A stretch of 64,000 bases of DNA from Capitulum mitella (lineage: Eukaryota > Arthropoda > Thecostraca > Pollicipedomorpha > Pollicipedidae). Under the pieces are notes generated by a model, which ran no database searches, was not told the DNA's origin, and saw only the letters and a program-made list of their open reading frames with translations. A program made the translations under genes and the position numbers. Below, one piece after another: positions 26,906 to 39,256 of the stretch (positions are counted from its first letter, which is position 1; each line of letters begins with the position of its first letter). The DNA lies in contig CP099849.1 in the NCBI GenBank assembly GCA_030062745.1, forward strand, positions 20,235,144-20,299,143, in the 5' to 3' direction.

Positions 26906-29679
26906 GCCACAGCAGGCGTGTCCGCGGCGGCGAGGTTGCAGCGGCCGGCCGGAAGCGTCATTTGGGAGGAGCGCAGCCCGTTACTGATCTGACGTGCAAC
27001 AACTGCAGCCGGGCGGCCCCCGCGCGCCGGCCGGCGGCCGAAGCCACGAGCAGAGCCGCGGGACGCCGATCCGAGCTACCGCGAACCGTCCGACGCCGCG
27101 TTCCCGGAACCCCCGCTGCCGGCCGGCGGCGGCCGCTCGGGAGTCGGTGCAGGAGGCGCTCCCGGCGACCGGCGCCGAACGGCGACCGCTCAGCCGCGAC
27201 CGCCGAGCGCCGCCCCGCCACTCGGCCGGACGATCGGCCCGCGATCCCATTCGGCGCGGCGGCGATCCGTGGCCGGGCATTGGCCGGCGGCTGCGGTGCC
27301 GCTCGGCTGCGTCCGGGCCCGGTCGCCGGCCGGCGCCCGATGGGGACTCGGCCCGTTTCGCCGGCGCTGTGGTCATCGCAGCAGAAGCGGGCGCTCCTCG
27401 CGGCAGAATGGGACGGTCACGGTCCGGTTTACGGTCCCCGAGGACGGAAACATGAAGCTGATGGACCCCGTATTGATTAAACGATCGACCGTCGATTTTC
27501 GGACAAATCTGTTTTTACGCCGTAGTGCCCATTCATCGTGCGATGAGTTGGAAAATTGGTCCAAATTGGCGGTTTCGTATGATTCACTCATGGCGTGGTG
27601 CATCTATAAATCGCAATCTATCAAACTAAGTGGTTATGATTTACAAAGACTATTCCAACTTCATTTCGCTTCATTTGAGTTATCAGGCACGCCATGCCAC
27701 AACTAATCTCGTTTTAAAGTTTATTGCATGTTTGTGTGTTTTCCGCTCTAGCTCGGGCTCTGCGCGGTCTTCCGTTTGACTGGAAGGTTGGTGCCAAGAC
27801 GTTCCTATTCAGACAGTACGTCTTTATCCCGGAGCTCCACAGAACACACCGTCCCTCGGTCTTTGGCTCCCTGCAACCCACGGCAGGCACGGCTTGCAGC
27901 CGGAGAACGTGGACCGTGACCGCGGTCCGTGGCCTGACGCCTGCTAGGTCCTGCAGTCCCTGTCCTTATTCCCGCCATTTAAACCTGTTCGAAGGTCGTG
28001 AGAAGCCCTGCTCTCGGAGTCAACCTTCCTGTCCGGCATCCAGCACTGTTCCAGTGGTCTGCGACAGCCACGTCGACCTCTTGAATCCCTGCAGTTCACC
28101 TCCTATTTCTGCCATTCCCTCACATTTCTGTGGCTCTTTCCAGTCCCTGCGGCTCCTTCGCGCTCCTGCTCCAGTGGTCCTCCTGTCCCTGTGCCCTCTG
28201 GTCCCGCAGTCCTGAGCCTGCGGTCCCTCCTGGTCCAGCGGTCCCACACGCGGCGCCGCTCTCCCCCGCGCCCGGTCGCCGCTCGGCAGGCGGCTCTGTT
28301 ACCGCCGATGACCGGCCGCCGTTCAGCGGCACGCCATCGGCTCGTTACTCGCGGTCAGTCGGCCGCACCGCCGCCACCGCCGCGACACGGCATCGATCGG
28401 CCGCCGCTGTCATCCGCGCTGCTCCCACCCCCGCCCGCAGCCCCCCGGCCGCGGGAAATGCAGGACTGGCCGCCGGCGGGGGGGGGGGAGGAGGTACGGA
28501 CGGACGACAGATACCGGCCATCAATGCGTGTTGACACACGGCGGCAGGCATAATGCCTGGGCCGAGAATGGGGAGATGCTGCTGATACGACGCGACAGCG
28601 AAAACTGCCGAGGGGTGTCTGTCGGCCCCAGGCGAAATGGAAACAAAATATTGTCGTCGGGCGAGATGAGAGACAAAGGTGGCGAGGGCTCTTTGCGCGA
28701 GCACCACTTATGTTCCCTCCCTGGCGCCGCATCGCCTTTCCTATTCGGCGACGTGTTGATCGTTCATCCTTCAATCGAATCGCAGCGTCCGCCTGCAGCT
28801 GGCTGCAGACCCTTCTGGGGCGCGTGCCAGGCGGTGCCACCCCACAGCCACACGTGGCTCGCGGTCGCGTCAAAACACACCGCCGTGGCCGGCGCCTGAA
28901 AGCTGCGCGATTGTGGGACCTACACGTACCGAATCTGGAGGGAGCAGGGCGTGTGGCCAGCCGCAAAGGCGGCATGGACCCGACAGGTTCCACGTGATCA
29001 CTGCACGCTCCGTGGGCAGCGAGGGCGTGGCGGCCGTTCGTGCAGCAGCCGGCCGTTTCTTCTGCCCACCGCTGGCGCGGTCGGACGAGGCTTTACAGCT
29101 ACAAGTGGCACTGATGGATGGCTTCGTTTTCCTTTTTCGGCCGATTTCGCGCGGGAACAGGGCGCCTTTTCAGCGGCCGCAATTCATTTTCCGGGAACGG
29201 TCCGCGCCGAACGATCCTTCCAAGCCGCCATTTCCATATTCCGCACGGCACACGCCCCGAGTTAACACCAGCCTCTGATATGGCATCAAAGCCGGCGGCT
29301 CGAATCGAGTTAGCGAATGTCCGCCCCCGTGCGGCGATTCGATACTGCGCCGCCGTGCTCCAATCTGCCTGCCGCGGCACACGGCACCGGCCCGCGGCGG
29401 CCGCTGGCAGGCCGTTCTCGCCAATCAATCGCGCCCGGACGCTGCAGAGGCGGCGCCGGAGCGTTCGCACGGCCGCCTCCACCTCCGCCTTCACCCTGCT
29501 TCGTATACAGGGCACGAGAGCAATCTGCGAAGAGCGGCCGGCCGACCATCAAAGAGCGCCCTGTCTGGCCGGGTCATCGCGGCCGCCCCGGACCGGGCAT
29601 CACAAAAGGCTCCGGCCGGAGCGGCGGCCGGGCCGGTGCAGGCGGCCCCAGACCGAGAGCAAACCACCACTGGAGGCCC
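26906..29679. other. GC-rich intronic sequence without recognised genes
   Basis: This sequence lies in the glypican intron. At about 27940-28240 there is a vague repetition of CAGTCCCTG and GGTCC strings, suggesting an eroded tandem repeat. No coding or RNA feature is supported. Confidence 0.5.
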
Positions 29680-29845
29680 AGCCCGCTCCGGCCGCCACAA
29701 ACCGTCCCAGACGGACCACCGCACAGAGGTCCGGCCGGACCGTCACAAATATGTCCAGACGGACCATCACGCGGGATTGGGCCGGACGACCACAAACATC
29801 TCCAGACGGGCCATTACGGTGTCCATGGTCGGGTCATCAAAGGCA
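29680..29845. repeat. About 51-bp tandem repeat, three copies
   Basis: Three units share CCGGCCG..CC, then CACAAA, then TCCAGACGGNCCAT/CC, spaced about 50-51 bp. Because 51 is a multiple of three, frames stay open through it. It directly precedes the 24-bp array. Confidence 0.65.
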
Positions 29846-29962
29846 CCATTTCGCGAACCCATCATCGCCGCACCGGCTACAGCGTCGTTATCACGGCCAT
29901 CGGAGATGGCGGCCCGACCGGGCGCCGCCGCCCAGACACGGGGGAAACCGCGACACCCGTCG

Positions 29963-30326
29963 CCCAGGACATGGGCTGGGGTCGCCACCCAGGACACGGG
30001 CTGGGACCGCCGCCCGGGACACAGGCTGGGGCCGCCGCCCGGGACACAGGCTGGGGCCGCCACCCAGGACACGGCTGGGACCGCCGCCCGGGATACAGAC
30101 AGTGGGACCCATGTCCGGGACACAGGCTGGGGCCGCCACCCAGGACACAGACAGCGGGACCCATGCTCGGGACACAGGGTGGGACCGCCGCCCAAGACAC
30201 AGGCTGAGGCCTCCTCCCGGGACACAGGCTAGGAACGCCGCCCAGGACACAGGCTAGGACCGCCGCCTAGGACACAGGCTGGGGCCGCCGCCCAGGACAC
30301 AGACAGTGGGATCCATGCCCAGGATA
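29963..30326. repeat. 24-bp minisatellite
   Basis: Units of 24 bp read approximately CCCAGGACACAGGCTGGG followed by RCCGCC. They repeat about a dozen times, with some copies carrying an extra AGACAGTGGGACCCATG segment. The 24-bp period keeps three frames open and creates a long apparent protein with an eight-residue proline/glycine repeat. I do not regard this as coding. Confidence 0.88.
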
Positions 30327-30520
30327 AAGACGGTGCCCCTCCCCTCCCACAGGAGACAGAAAGTGCCACGACCTCCCAGGACACGGACGGCAAAACCGCC
30401 GCCGAAGACGCAGCCGACGGCCGCCCAGGACCCAGCCGGCGGCCGCCCAAGAGCCGCCAGCGACCCAGGACCCAGTCCACAGCCACCCAGGACCCAGCCG
30501 ACGATCTCAGGACCCAGCCG

Positions 30521-30900
30521 ACGGCCGCCCAGGACTGTACCGACTGCCGCCCAGGACTGTACCGATTGTCACCCAGGACTGTACCGACGGCCGCCCATGA
30601 CTTTACCGATGGCCGCCCACGACTGTACCGACTGCCGCCCAGGACTGTACCGACGGCCGCCCACGACTGTACCGACTGCCGCCCACGACTGTACCGATGG
30701 CCGCCCACGACTGTACCGACGGCCGCCCACGACTGTACCGACTGCCGCCCAGGACTGTACCGACTGCCGCCCACGACTGTACCGATGGCCGCCCACGACT
30801 GTACCGACTGCCGCCCAGGACTGTACCGACGGCCGCCCACGACTGTACCGACTGCCGCCCAGGACTGTACCGACTGCCGCCCAGGACTGTACCGACTGCC
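30521..30900. repeat. 22-bp minisatellite, about 17 copies
   Basis: The unit is 22 bp with core ACTGTACCGA, then YKGCCGCCCA, then SG. The core recurs at 30534, 30556, 30578 and 30600 and onward at exactly 22 bp. Copies differ mainly at CAGG/CACG and ACTG/ACGG/ATGG. The sequence between 30327 and 30520 carries related CCCAGGACCCAGCC units, linking this array to the 24-bp array. Confidence 0.92.
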
Positions 30901-32394
30901 GGCAGCAGGCTGATCGCCAGCGCCGATAAGGCTAAAAAGCCGGCTGTCCTGCCGCCATCGTTATCGCTGGCGCGGGTAATGATAGCGTTTTTGCCATTGG
31001 CACGGCTCCTCGGCGACGTCGGCTGGCCTAATTAGACCGGCTTTTAGCGGCGGCCGGCGCCCCCCGCGCCGTCCTGGGGGAGGGGGAGGGCACTGGGGCA
31101 CCAGGCGGGCTGATGTCACCGTACACACCTTATCGTCGCGGCAGTAAACAAGGCGGTGCATCCTGACTGGGCGACCCACCAGCGCCGCCAGTGCCCTTGA
31201 CCTTGCCAGGTCGGCAGCACCCGGCGGCGCCGTGCGAATGATGGCAGTGACTTCATTAGGCCATACAGACGTCTGGCCCCGTACCCCATGGCGCACGGAG
31301 ATCCCAGTGACTGTTTACCGCCTTCGGTTTTGTCGGGAAGCCCGGCCCATCGTACTGACAATAAAACGACGGCGGTACGCGAATCTTCCAGATTCGCTTC
31401 CCGGTGCGTCAGAAGGGCATCGAAGAAGGCTTTGCCGGCGATAAGGCCGCCTCGCCCGCCCTCGCGCCGCCCTGATTACATGTCTGGCGCGCGACTATGC
31501 GGCGATGAGGGGTCCCGCCGGAATTTGGTGGTAAATTGCTCGTCGGTCGATCCGTGGCATTTATTGGCGTACCAGGGCCGAAGCCGATCAAGACAGGCGG
31601 AAGAGCGCGGCCACCCGGATACAAAACAATCGACGTTCGCCCCCGGACAGTAAAGGATCGGCTTAATGGCGCCATTATCGCTTACGAGATATAGGAAACA
31701 CCGTCCGACCTAATCTCGGCCCATAAAATCATTGACGCTACGTGAAAAAATCCGGAAGAATGGCAGGTATGTTAAAACAAATCCTGTTCTCTATACGGTG
31801 ACGTTCCCACGTGGTAGTCTCAACACCCTCTACACACGGATAATAAATAGGAACAAAAGCAGCATGGACAGGAATTTCCCCCTGCGACAGAAGAAGCAAC
31901 GGGAAATTCAACGCACACCAGCATGAATCAGCGTTCTGCGAACCGCAACATTACGTTAAAATTGCTCCTTAACTCAATTACCCAGCACTGCCTCACACTC
32001 AGCGGCGTCGCATCTGAGATGCACCACAGCGCCGCACTCGGTCGCGTCTCCCGACTAGCCAGCAGTGGATTTCGGATGCAGATCTGCTAACCTCATAACA
32101 TCGCATATGCATTATCAACGGCTGCTGGGCGCGGCCGGGCGCGCCCTCAACAGACCCCCACTCCGGCCGAGGACCGGCCGCCAGCGCAGCCCGCGGCGCG
32201 CTCCGGCGTGAGGCGTGCGGCCGGGCGCGTGACTCGACGGGCGTGCCGGCGGGCACGCGTGACCCGGTGGGACGTGCCGGCAATTAATGGAACGATCCGC
32301 TCCCGTCAGCCACGCGTCTTGTATACACGGCAGTCGAGCGGCCCGGAACAGAGGCGCGATGCGGCCAGAGCAACGGCACGATGCGGCGCAGCGG
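30901..32394. other. Intronic sequence without recognised features
   Basis: No exon, repeat array or RNA gene is evident. Open frames are short and carry no recognisable domain. Confidence 0.5.
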
Positions 32395-32665
32395 GCTAAG
32401 TCGGGCTGGTGTGGGACCGCGCGACCAAGGAGTGGGGCAGTGGGACAGGAAGGACTGATATGGGACAGTGGGCTTAGGGGAGACGGTGGTCCTATGACAG
32501 GGGAGATGATGTGGGGCAGAGCAACGAAGGACTTTGCCACGGAACAGAGGCATGAACCAGTGGGATAAGGGACGTTCACGGGGAAGTGACGCACTGCACA
32601 TCCATGAGACAGTAGGGGAAGGAAAAAATATGAGAAACAGTAGGTCGAAGGATACTGCCACAGCA
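32395..32665. repeat. Degenerate purine-rich tandem repeat (GTGGGACAG-like)
   Basis: Strings such as GTGGGACAGG, GTGGGGCAG and GTGGGATAAGG recur at roughly 20-30 bp. The unit is too eroded to define exactly. Confidence 0.45.
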
Positions 32666-34046
32666 TACGGGAGACCTGCAGAGAGCAATAGGATAGAGTG
32701 GACCAATGATTTCAGTAGCCAATGGAGACTAATGCTGACCAGGAATACCATGCCGGCCATCGCTGTGCAGGGACGGCGACTAGCATGGCACAGCGCGGGT
32801 ATCGGCACGGGCTTCAAGACAGCTCGGCTCTGCCACGTTGCCGGCTGCTCTGCTCTGCCGCGACAACCGTGCGGGGTCCAGCCGGGAAGGCAGACCACGC
32901 CACCACCGCCGGAACGTCAACACGGTGATCTCTGTTATCTGGTGTCACTTCACGGCACGCGCCCGAGCCAGCGGGCGTTTGGCACGCGCGTGGAGCCGGC
33001 CGGATGCGGCAGCCGCGGCCGCCCCGGCCGGAGACCGACTCGGCCCGCTGCCCACCACCTTCTGAGGCGGCGGGACATGGCCGGGGGTCCTGAGACCGGG
33101 CCACACACGCCCCCGTACAGGCCCAATTTTTCCGATTCCGGCGCGATGCTGTAGGCCCACTATTACCCCGAGAACTACGGCGAGACCACAGCTGCTGTCC
33201 CGCCGTCGCCTACACACGGAGCCAGCGCGCACGCCGATTCCACTGCCGATCGTCACCACGTCGGCCGGCAACCCACCGGCCCCGCCCCGCCCCGCTCGCC
33301 GGCGAGCGCGATCAAAGCGTCGTCCAATCCAGCGCCGGGCTCGACGGCCGTCGTTTGGCGGCGGCGGACGCGGAACCGGTGACGTTCGTCGTCGGCGGCG
33401 GCGCGCAGTTCGGCCCAGTTATCGGCGCCTGCCAAAGAGGCTGCCACCGGCGGAGCGCCGCCTCTTGCCAAGGCTGGGCCGCCCGGCCCCGCGGGAGCGA
33501 CCGAATCGTCGCGTTTTGACGGCGATGAATTGGGCGGCTCTGCGGAGGTGGTCGCCGGCCAAGTCGTGCCGCACCAACGCGGTGTCATTTATCATCGGCT
33601 GAGGCCATCGCCGACCGCCAGTCGCCGTCATCACGCGTCTGCTCAGACACGGAACGGTCGTCTGGGCCGATCACGCCTCGGGGCCCCCAGCCGACGATTC
33701 TCTCCCGTGCGGCGCCGAGAAGACGCCTTCGGCGGTTTTGGTCGATCCCATTGGACGGTCCTGGACGATCCCATTCGCTTGGAACGAGGGACCTTCCAGC
33801 CCGTCTTTTCCACGCGTAAGCCGTTTCCGTTCAAGCGCGCCCATGTCGGAGCGTTTGACTTACGCAACCGAAGTCCTGGACCGAATCGATATTATGCTCG
33901 GCCGTGCGCAGTCGGTGAACAGTCCAGACGCTTGTGCTGACCTGTCACAGGTCTAATCCCTTCACACGCCCACCCTTCAGTTCTGCTCCGCCACAAGTCC
34001 AGTTCCCTGGTATGCCACTACGATGCCAAGCAGTGAGCTGTCCCCA

Positions 34047-34310
34047 TGCACATGTTCAGTCCCCTGTCCTCCTCAACCACATGCCCACTGTCCAGCGTCT
34101 AGTTCCTCGCATCGGCCATTCACATGCTCACTTTCGTTCCCTGGTCCGCCCACCCAGTCACATGTCCAATGTCGTTCCCTGCCCTGTCCACACATGTCCG
34201 ATGCCCCAGCACCCTGTCTCCTGTAGACATGCCCACTGTGTGCCCCCTACCCTGCCCACTCAGTCGCACGTCCACTGCCTCAGCGCCCTGACTCCTGTAC
34301 CCGTGTCCTC
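34047..34310. repeat. Degenerate pyrimidine-rich 33-38-bp repeat just inside the intron
   Basis: About seven units begin CACATGYCC or ACATGCCC and continue with pyrimidine-rich TTCCCTG/CCCTGTCC segments. The array ends about 45 bp from the donor of the small glypican exon, so it is transcribed as the 5' end of the long intron. Confidence 0.6.
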
Positions 34311-34353
34311 AGTCTCTCCCTGAGACAGGATCTGACGCCGCCGGGTGACTGAC

Positions 34354-34515
34354 CTTGCACAGTGACGGCCTGCTCGAGCAGCAGGTTCTTCAGCTGCTCG
34401 GTGCTCTCCAGCAGCATCTTGCGGAACTCGCGGTGCACGACGTCGCGCAGGCCGCGCTCCAGGGGCTCCGAGCAGCACGAGTCGGTCGCGCCGCACACTC
34501 GGCCGGCGGGCGCAC
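34354..34515 (-). CDS. dally: Glypican, small upstream exon (VCGATDSCC segment), partial gene
   Basis: This 162-bp exon belongs to the same glypican as the exon at 12246-12946. It encodes 53 full codons plus split codons at both ends. Three cysteines in VCGATDSCC, followed by a helix with LERGLRDVVHREF and KMLLESTEQLKNLL, match the start of the mature glypican domain; vertebrate glypicans have a C...TCC triplet followed by a similar helix. The acceptor on the minus strand is CTGTTCCAG|GTGCG and the donor is CAAG|GTCAGT. The exon ends one base into a codon, and the next exon supplies AC to complete GAC (Asp), so the protein reads ...VTVQ-D-TILML... without a break. This matches GPC3, where the same helix continues. 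Entry phase is also 1. Third positions are almost all G or C. The 5' exon with the signal peptide and one expected cysteine was not found to the right. Confidence 0.9.
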
Positions 34516-37500
34516 CTGGAACAGACGAGCTCCATCAGCGGCCGCCGACGCACCGACGCGGACACCCGTGTCGACGCTTTCATCCTGTGAACAGTCAGAC
34601 GAGTTCCGGCGACGTCCGTGCCTCCTGGTGGGTGGAGTTTACGGGGAGCAGCGAAAACAGACGAGACCGTTTGTGAAACAGCGCGCGATTCGCTCCTGTT
34701 TTACTGTCGGCTGTTTATAACGGTTTTGTTTCCTGCTGAGCGCGGCCCGAGCAGAAATAACCCGACGCTGGTGTAGATCCTGTCCGCTCCGCTTCCCGGC
34801 TGGGGGTTTACCACCACGGCAGTCCCTGAGACAGCTAGCCGCAGCCATCCTCCCGAGTCTCGGGTCCGGCTGTGACCTCTGCAGGAAGCCGGTATCGGGC
34901 CTCTGCCGTTCCCCGTAGGAGCGGCGCCGGTCGGGCCGGAGCCCGGCCGGCCGCCGTCCCGCCAGCGCGGCCCGCTGGGTCGGCGGCAGAACACGGCCCG
35001 CCGTCATTCCTCACGTGCCAGGGGCGCCTGCAGATCCGGCCGATGCATTTCTGTCTCGCCTAACCGACGAATTCGCATTCGTGACGCCTTAATAGCATTC
35101 AATAACGTACGATGACACGGGGAAACGAATATGCCTGCTTTGCATTCAAGGTCGCCGGCGGCGGGCGTGTCGCGCCTTAATGCCGGCAGCGGGTCCGGGT
35201 GGGACGGGACGGTCGGAGCCGGTCGGCCGACCGGAGGACGGACGGCGAGGGTCACAACCTCGTCGACATCGTCATTTCCGGCGCGGCAGGCGCGAGGGAA
35301 AGGGTGATCGGTGGGTGGTCCGGATCTGGTATGGGACGAAATTGTCTAGGTCAGTTGGTGCAGTCGACATCGAGGCGTTCCGGAATGTGCAGAGGCTGGA
35401 ACACTGACTTTCGCATACGAAAGATTTAACGCACACGCATGCGTACTCCCACAATTAACGCCAGTTTTCCGCACGATACCCGCACCTTTTCGGATGGCGT
35501 ATTGCCAGCGATCGCCCTTATCCAACTAAGTTCCGAGCTGCACTCATCCCACACAAATAACGCGTCTCGTCTCCGCTCTGTGGTTGGAGGTTCTGCTCTT
35601 TAGACAGCGAATCACTGCGCTCCGCCGCTGCGCCGTCGGACCATCGCGGTCGACGGTCCCGTGGTCATCGCCGTCGACGGTACCACGGTCGGCTCAGCGA
35701 CGGCCGTCCAGTGGACGCCTCTGCGCGCCGGAGCCTGTCTGCGGCTGGATTGTCGCTCGCTAGGACGGGACTGGTAAAAAACGGCCCTTTTGACGCTAAA
35801 AGGTCGCCGTACCTGGCCGGTTTGGTAGTTTGTATGCAGCTCCGCACACGACGAGCTTTTCGGGGTACAGCGGTTAGAAAGATCGCCGTTTGGTCGAAAC
35901 GGCCCCAGTTCCAGCCCAGCTAATATCGACATGCGGCGTTCCCAGCGACAGCCGGCATGAGATGTTGCGATACGAAAAAACACTGACCGTCAAAAGCGTC
36001 GGTAAACAGAATTAACCATCAGACCTTCCAAAATCTGTTACTCTGCCATCGCTACGGCGACCAACTGATGGGAGGTGTCTGAGGACGCACTATGACGTTA
36101 TGACCATGACTATCGCTGACCCTGAAGTGGAAACTCGAGCAGTTGGCCAAGACCATTGGACATTTCGAGCCGTAAACAAACTCGTAAAGAGGACGGGACG
36201 TGTTCTTGGACGGGACTGAGGGATAGCTAGACGGGATCTTTGTAGATCTTGCGTTCTTGCTGAGATTTCGCGGCAAATCCTGATGGCCACGTGAGAAGAT
36301 GAACGGTAAGAACTCCCCGACACCACTCCCACCACTTGCGGTAGCCCAAATGGGCGAAATCCCCACTTTGCCCTGCGATTATGACGCCAATGCTCATTAC
36401 GACTGAGTTATGGAATCACTTTTACCAGGCTAGTGATAGAGCGGGCTGGAAGTTTTTCGGCCATCAGTCACCTCACTAATGAGATATTTACATTTGGATT
36501 TCGCGTTAAACGGAAAGATAACTGACAGCTTAATTGAAGTGTCTTTAATAAGAGCACGTTATCAGATAATCTCTGCCAACATAATGACGTAATCCCCCAG
36601 TTCTGCAATTAACCTAGTTGTATCGAAAACAATGGCTCATAATCACATCCTGGACAAAAGGCAGTGCCCACTTTGTCCGTCAATCTCCGGGGAAAAAATC
36701 GCGGGAACAACCAACGAGACACAACAGAGTCAAATGATCGCTGCGATCTTTCATCTAGCATACCACCTCGTCAGTTTGCAAAAATGCTTCCAAACTGAGG
36801 GGAACCTGGCTCCCGGTAACTTTCATCTGCAGTCGCCTAATCCTGCGTCAAAAGCCACCAACTGGTACCGAAAGAATGAGCTCAGACGCATACCTTTGCA
36901 GATAACATTCCGATGTAAGATCTACCGTTGGGATCGACAATTTATTTTCTCCAGGCGATTATTATAGAAGCCGATATGGCATGCAAACAACCGTATCAGC
37001 ATTCTGTAAATGCAATAAACTCTGTTGAAGACATGATCGATCTAACGACTAGCTCGAGAAACATTGGAGCCGAGCTCGCGTGGGAGATAACTGGTCGTGT
37101 GCCACCCTGGCCATGCCACGAAAGTTCTCCATAAGCACTGCGAAATAACTACATCCCGGTCTTTAGGTCACGAAGAACACACATTTACCGTGACATGGCG
37201 TCCGTGAAAAGACCACCCATGGCCAAAGTTGTCTCGTTTCTGGAGGGGAACGGGAGTGATTTTGGCGGCCCGCAAGCCCGTGCAGCGTCCCGAGGCTGGT
37301 CCTCCTGCGCCGTCAGGTCTTTTACCTGGACCACTGCCGGAGGGTGGCGCCTATGAGTGATGTCCTGCACTGCTGGAATCGATGTCGTCCTTTGCGCCGC
37401 CGCAGACGCTAATTCCGGTATCCACAACGCCGAGCAGACATACGGCCGTAGAGGCGTCCGTTCACAGCGCGGTCGTCTGTTGTCTCCGCGGGACATTAGA

Positions 37501-38710
37501 ATACGCGCCGCCTCCGGGAACAAAATACTCCCATAAAACTGGTGCCGCCCAGCGTCTCCCTGTGTCGTCTCCGCGGGATGGCTGAATATACGCCGTCTCG
37601 AGGTGCCATTTACTCCCATAAAGGTGTCACCTGCACTGCACCCAGCGACGCCCGCTGTTGGCGCCGCGGGATGCCAGCACGCGGCTCGACGGGCGGCACG
37701 TCGACGGAACCGCTGCCGTCGTCGGCTGCGACAGCGGGGTCACACGACGGTCGGGGATCCTTATCAGCTCGACTACCACAAGTCCGGCCTGTCAGCTGCA
37801 TCTGATTCAATTGTCGAGCTGCAGTCAGCTCCGGCGCGCCGGTGGCGGCCAGAGCTTGCTGCGACCCGTGAGCAGGTTCGCGCCTCGCTGCTCTGCACGA
37901 CTGATACGTCACTGCGTGACGGATCAGCGTGTGATCGGAGTTTAATTCCCCGTTCTCGCCGTTACTTTGCGCTGGGTTTTAAGGGCGACCAGCGCATACC
38001 TTTCGAATGCATCTATATATTTCTCTGTGCAGCACCCACCTGACAAGCCGAGCCCGTACGAGGGGCCGTCTCTCCGTGCTCGGAGTGACGTATGTACCGG
38101 CAGACGAGACCGGACAGTGGCCGTGGCGACTGCCCGACGTCACACGGCGTCTGGCGGCGGCGGCGGCGGGGAGGGCGGCGGGCTAATCTGGCCGAGGCAC
38201 GCGACTCGGGTCCGGCCTCTCCGGCGCCGCGGCCCTCTCCGGCGAACGCCGACGCCGGCGACGGGCGGCGCGTTCGGGGAAGAGGCCCGCCGTCCGCGGA
38301 CAGCCCGGAATAGCGCCGGCGGACGCGGACCGGGTCAGGGCCGGCGCCGTCCTCCCGGTCCGGCAGCGAGGACGCCCCGGTTCCCCGAGGTTCCGGGATG
38401 TAAGAGGTGTGGAGGAGTGCCATCGTAAGGCGCCTCTGGACTACATGACACGTGGATTACCAAGCGACCCTGAATAACACACAGTCTTTGAGGAGATAAT
38501 TGTCGATATAAAGGACCATTGCAACATGAAGCAAAAAAAAACATTTTTCTGCATTGTCAGGTATTTTTCAACCGCAAGATAATAGTATCGCCACCGTCTC
38601 CTTGCCCTTTCGGAAAGAGACCGTGACGATCTCTTAGACCTAGAATAGACCTATACCATCAAACCAACAGCCTACTTGGTCAACTTTATCCAAGTTTCTG
38701 ATCACGGCGA
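34516..38710. other. Non-coding sequence upstream of the small glypican exon
   Basis: The preceding glypican intron starts here on the minus strand. I searched for a first exon with start codon, hydrophobic signal peptide, one cysteine and a phase-1 donor, and found no candidate with the third-position G/C bias of the known exons. No other gene is recognised. Confidence 0.5.
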
Positions 38711-38977
38711 CCATGACCGTCCATGAGAGCCGGCCGTAACTGTCCGTCAGGGCCCACCGTAATCGCCCATAACGGCTATGACCGTCCGTCAGGGCCCACC
38801 GTGACCGTCCGTGAGGGTCAAACATGGCCGCATTGAGCGGCAGTCGTGACCGCCCGCGAGGGTCGACCGTGACCGTCCGTAAGGGTCAGCCGTGACCGTC
38901 CGTGAGGGTCGACCGTGGCCGCCCGTGAGGGTCGACCGTGGCCGCCCGTGAGGGTCGGCCGCGACCGCCCACGAGGG
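38711..38977. repeat. 23-bp minisatellite (GGGTCGACCGTGACCGTCCG)
   Basis: The best block, 38860-38974, has five consecutive 23-bp copies of GGGTCGACCGTGACCGTCCG plus three variable bases. More diverged copies extend left to about 38711. Confidence 0.85.
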
Positions 38978-39232
38978 GCCTCACGGCTGCCGATGTTCGG
39001 CGGCCCCATCAGCTGAGTCACGAGTCACCCAGGCCGCGGCGAAGATCAGAGGCGAAAATATTGACGCAGCGGCCGGCGATGACACGGGGCCGCGCGGCTG
39101 GCCGGCCGCCGCGCGCCGCGCCCGATGTCTCGGTATCAATGGCGGCCGGCAGCGGCGGCAGGCCACCAGACTGGCGACCGGTCTGTAACGCTACCCGGCC
39201 GCTGTTTTTGTTTACCGGACGACCGGCAGGCT

Positions 39233-39256
39233 CGGCCGGCCGGCCGGCCGGCCGCG
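39233..39256. repeat. (GGCC)n run
   Basis: About five tandem GGCC units form a self-complementary run immediately before the 31-bp array. Confidence 0.85.

Larger units (their letters stand above)
12947..34353 (-). other. Long intron of the glypican gene (about 21.4 kb)
   Basis: The intron has a GTCAGT donor at its minus-strand start (34353) and a TTTCAG acceptor at its end (12947). Both flanking exons are phase 1 at this junction and give a continuous protein, so no coding exon is missing between them. It holds the minisatellite arrays near 26.7, 29.7-30.9, 32.4 and 34.0-34.3 kb. A large intron near the 5' end is common in animal glypican genes (family knowledge), and such introns often carry regulatory elements. 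I could not identify a nested gene on either strand. Confidence 0.88.

Noticed and set aside
29118..30257. 379-codon plus-strand frame with an eight-residue proline/glycine repeat, and the overlapping 296-codon frame
   Set aside because: Periods of 24 and 51 bp are multiples of three and lack stops, so frames stay open by arithmetic; no start context, signal or domain.
30306..30929. 207-codon frame and antisense 203-codon frame over the 22-bp array
   Set aside because: Pure repeat translation; the 22-bp period cycles through all frames every 66 bp.
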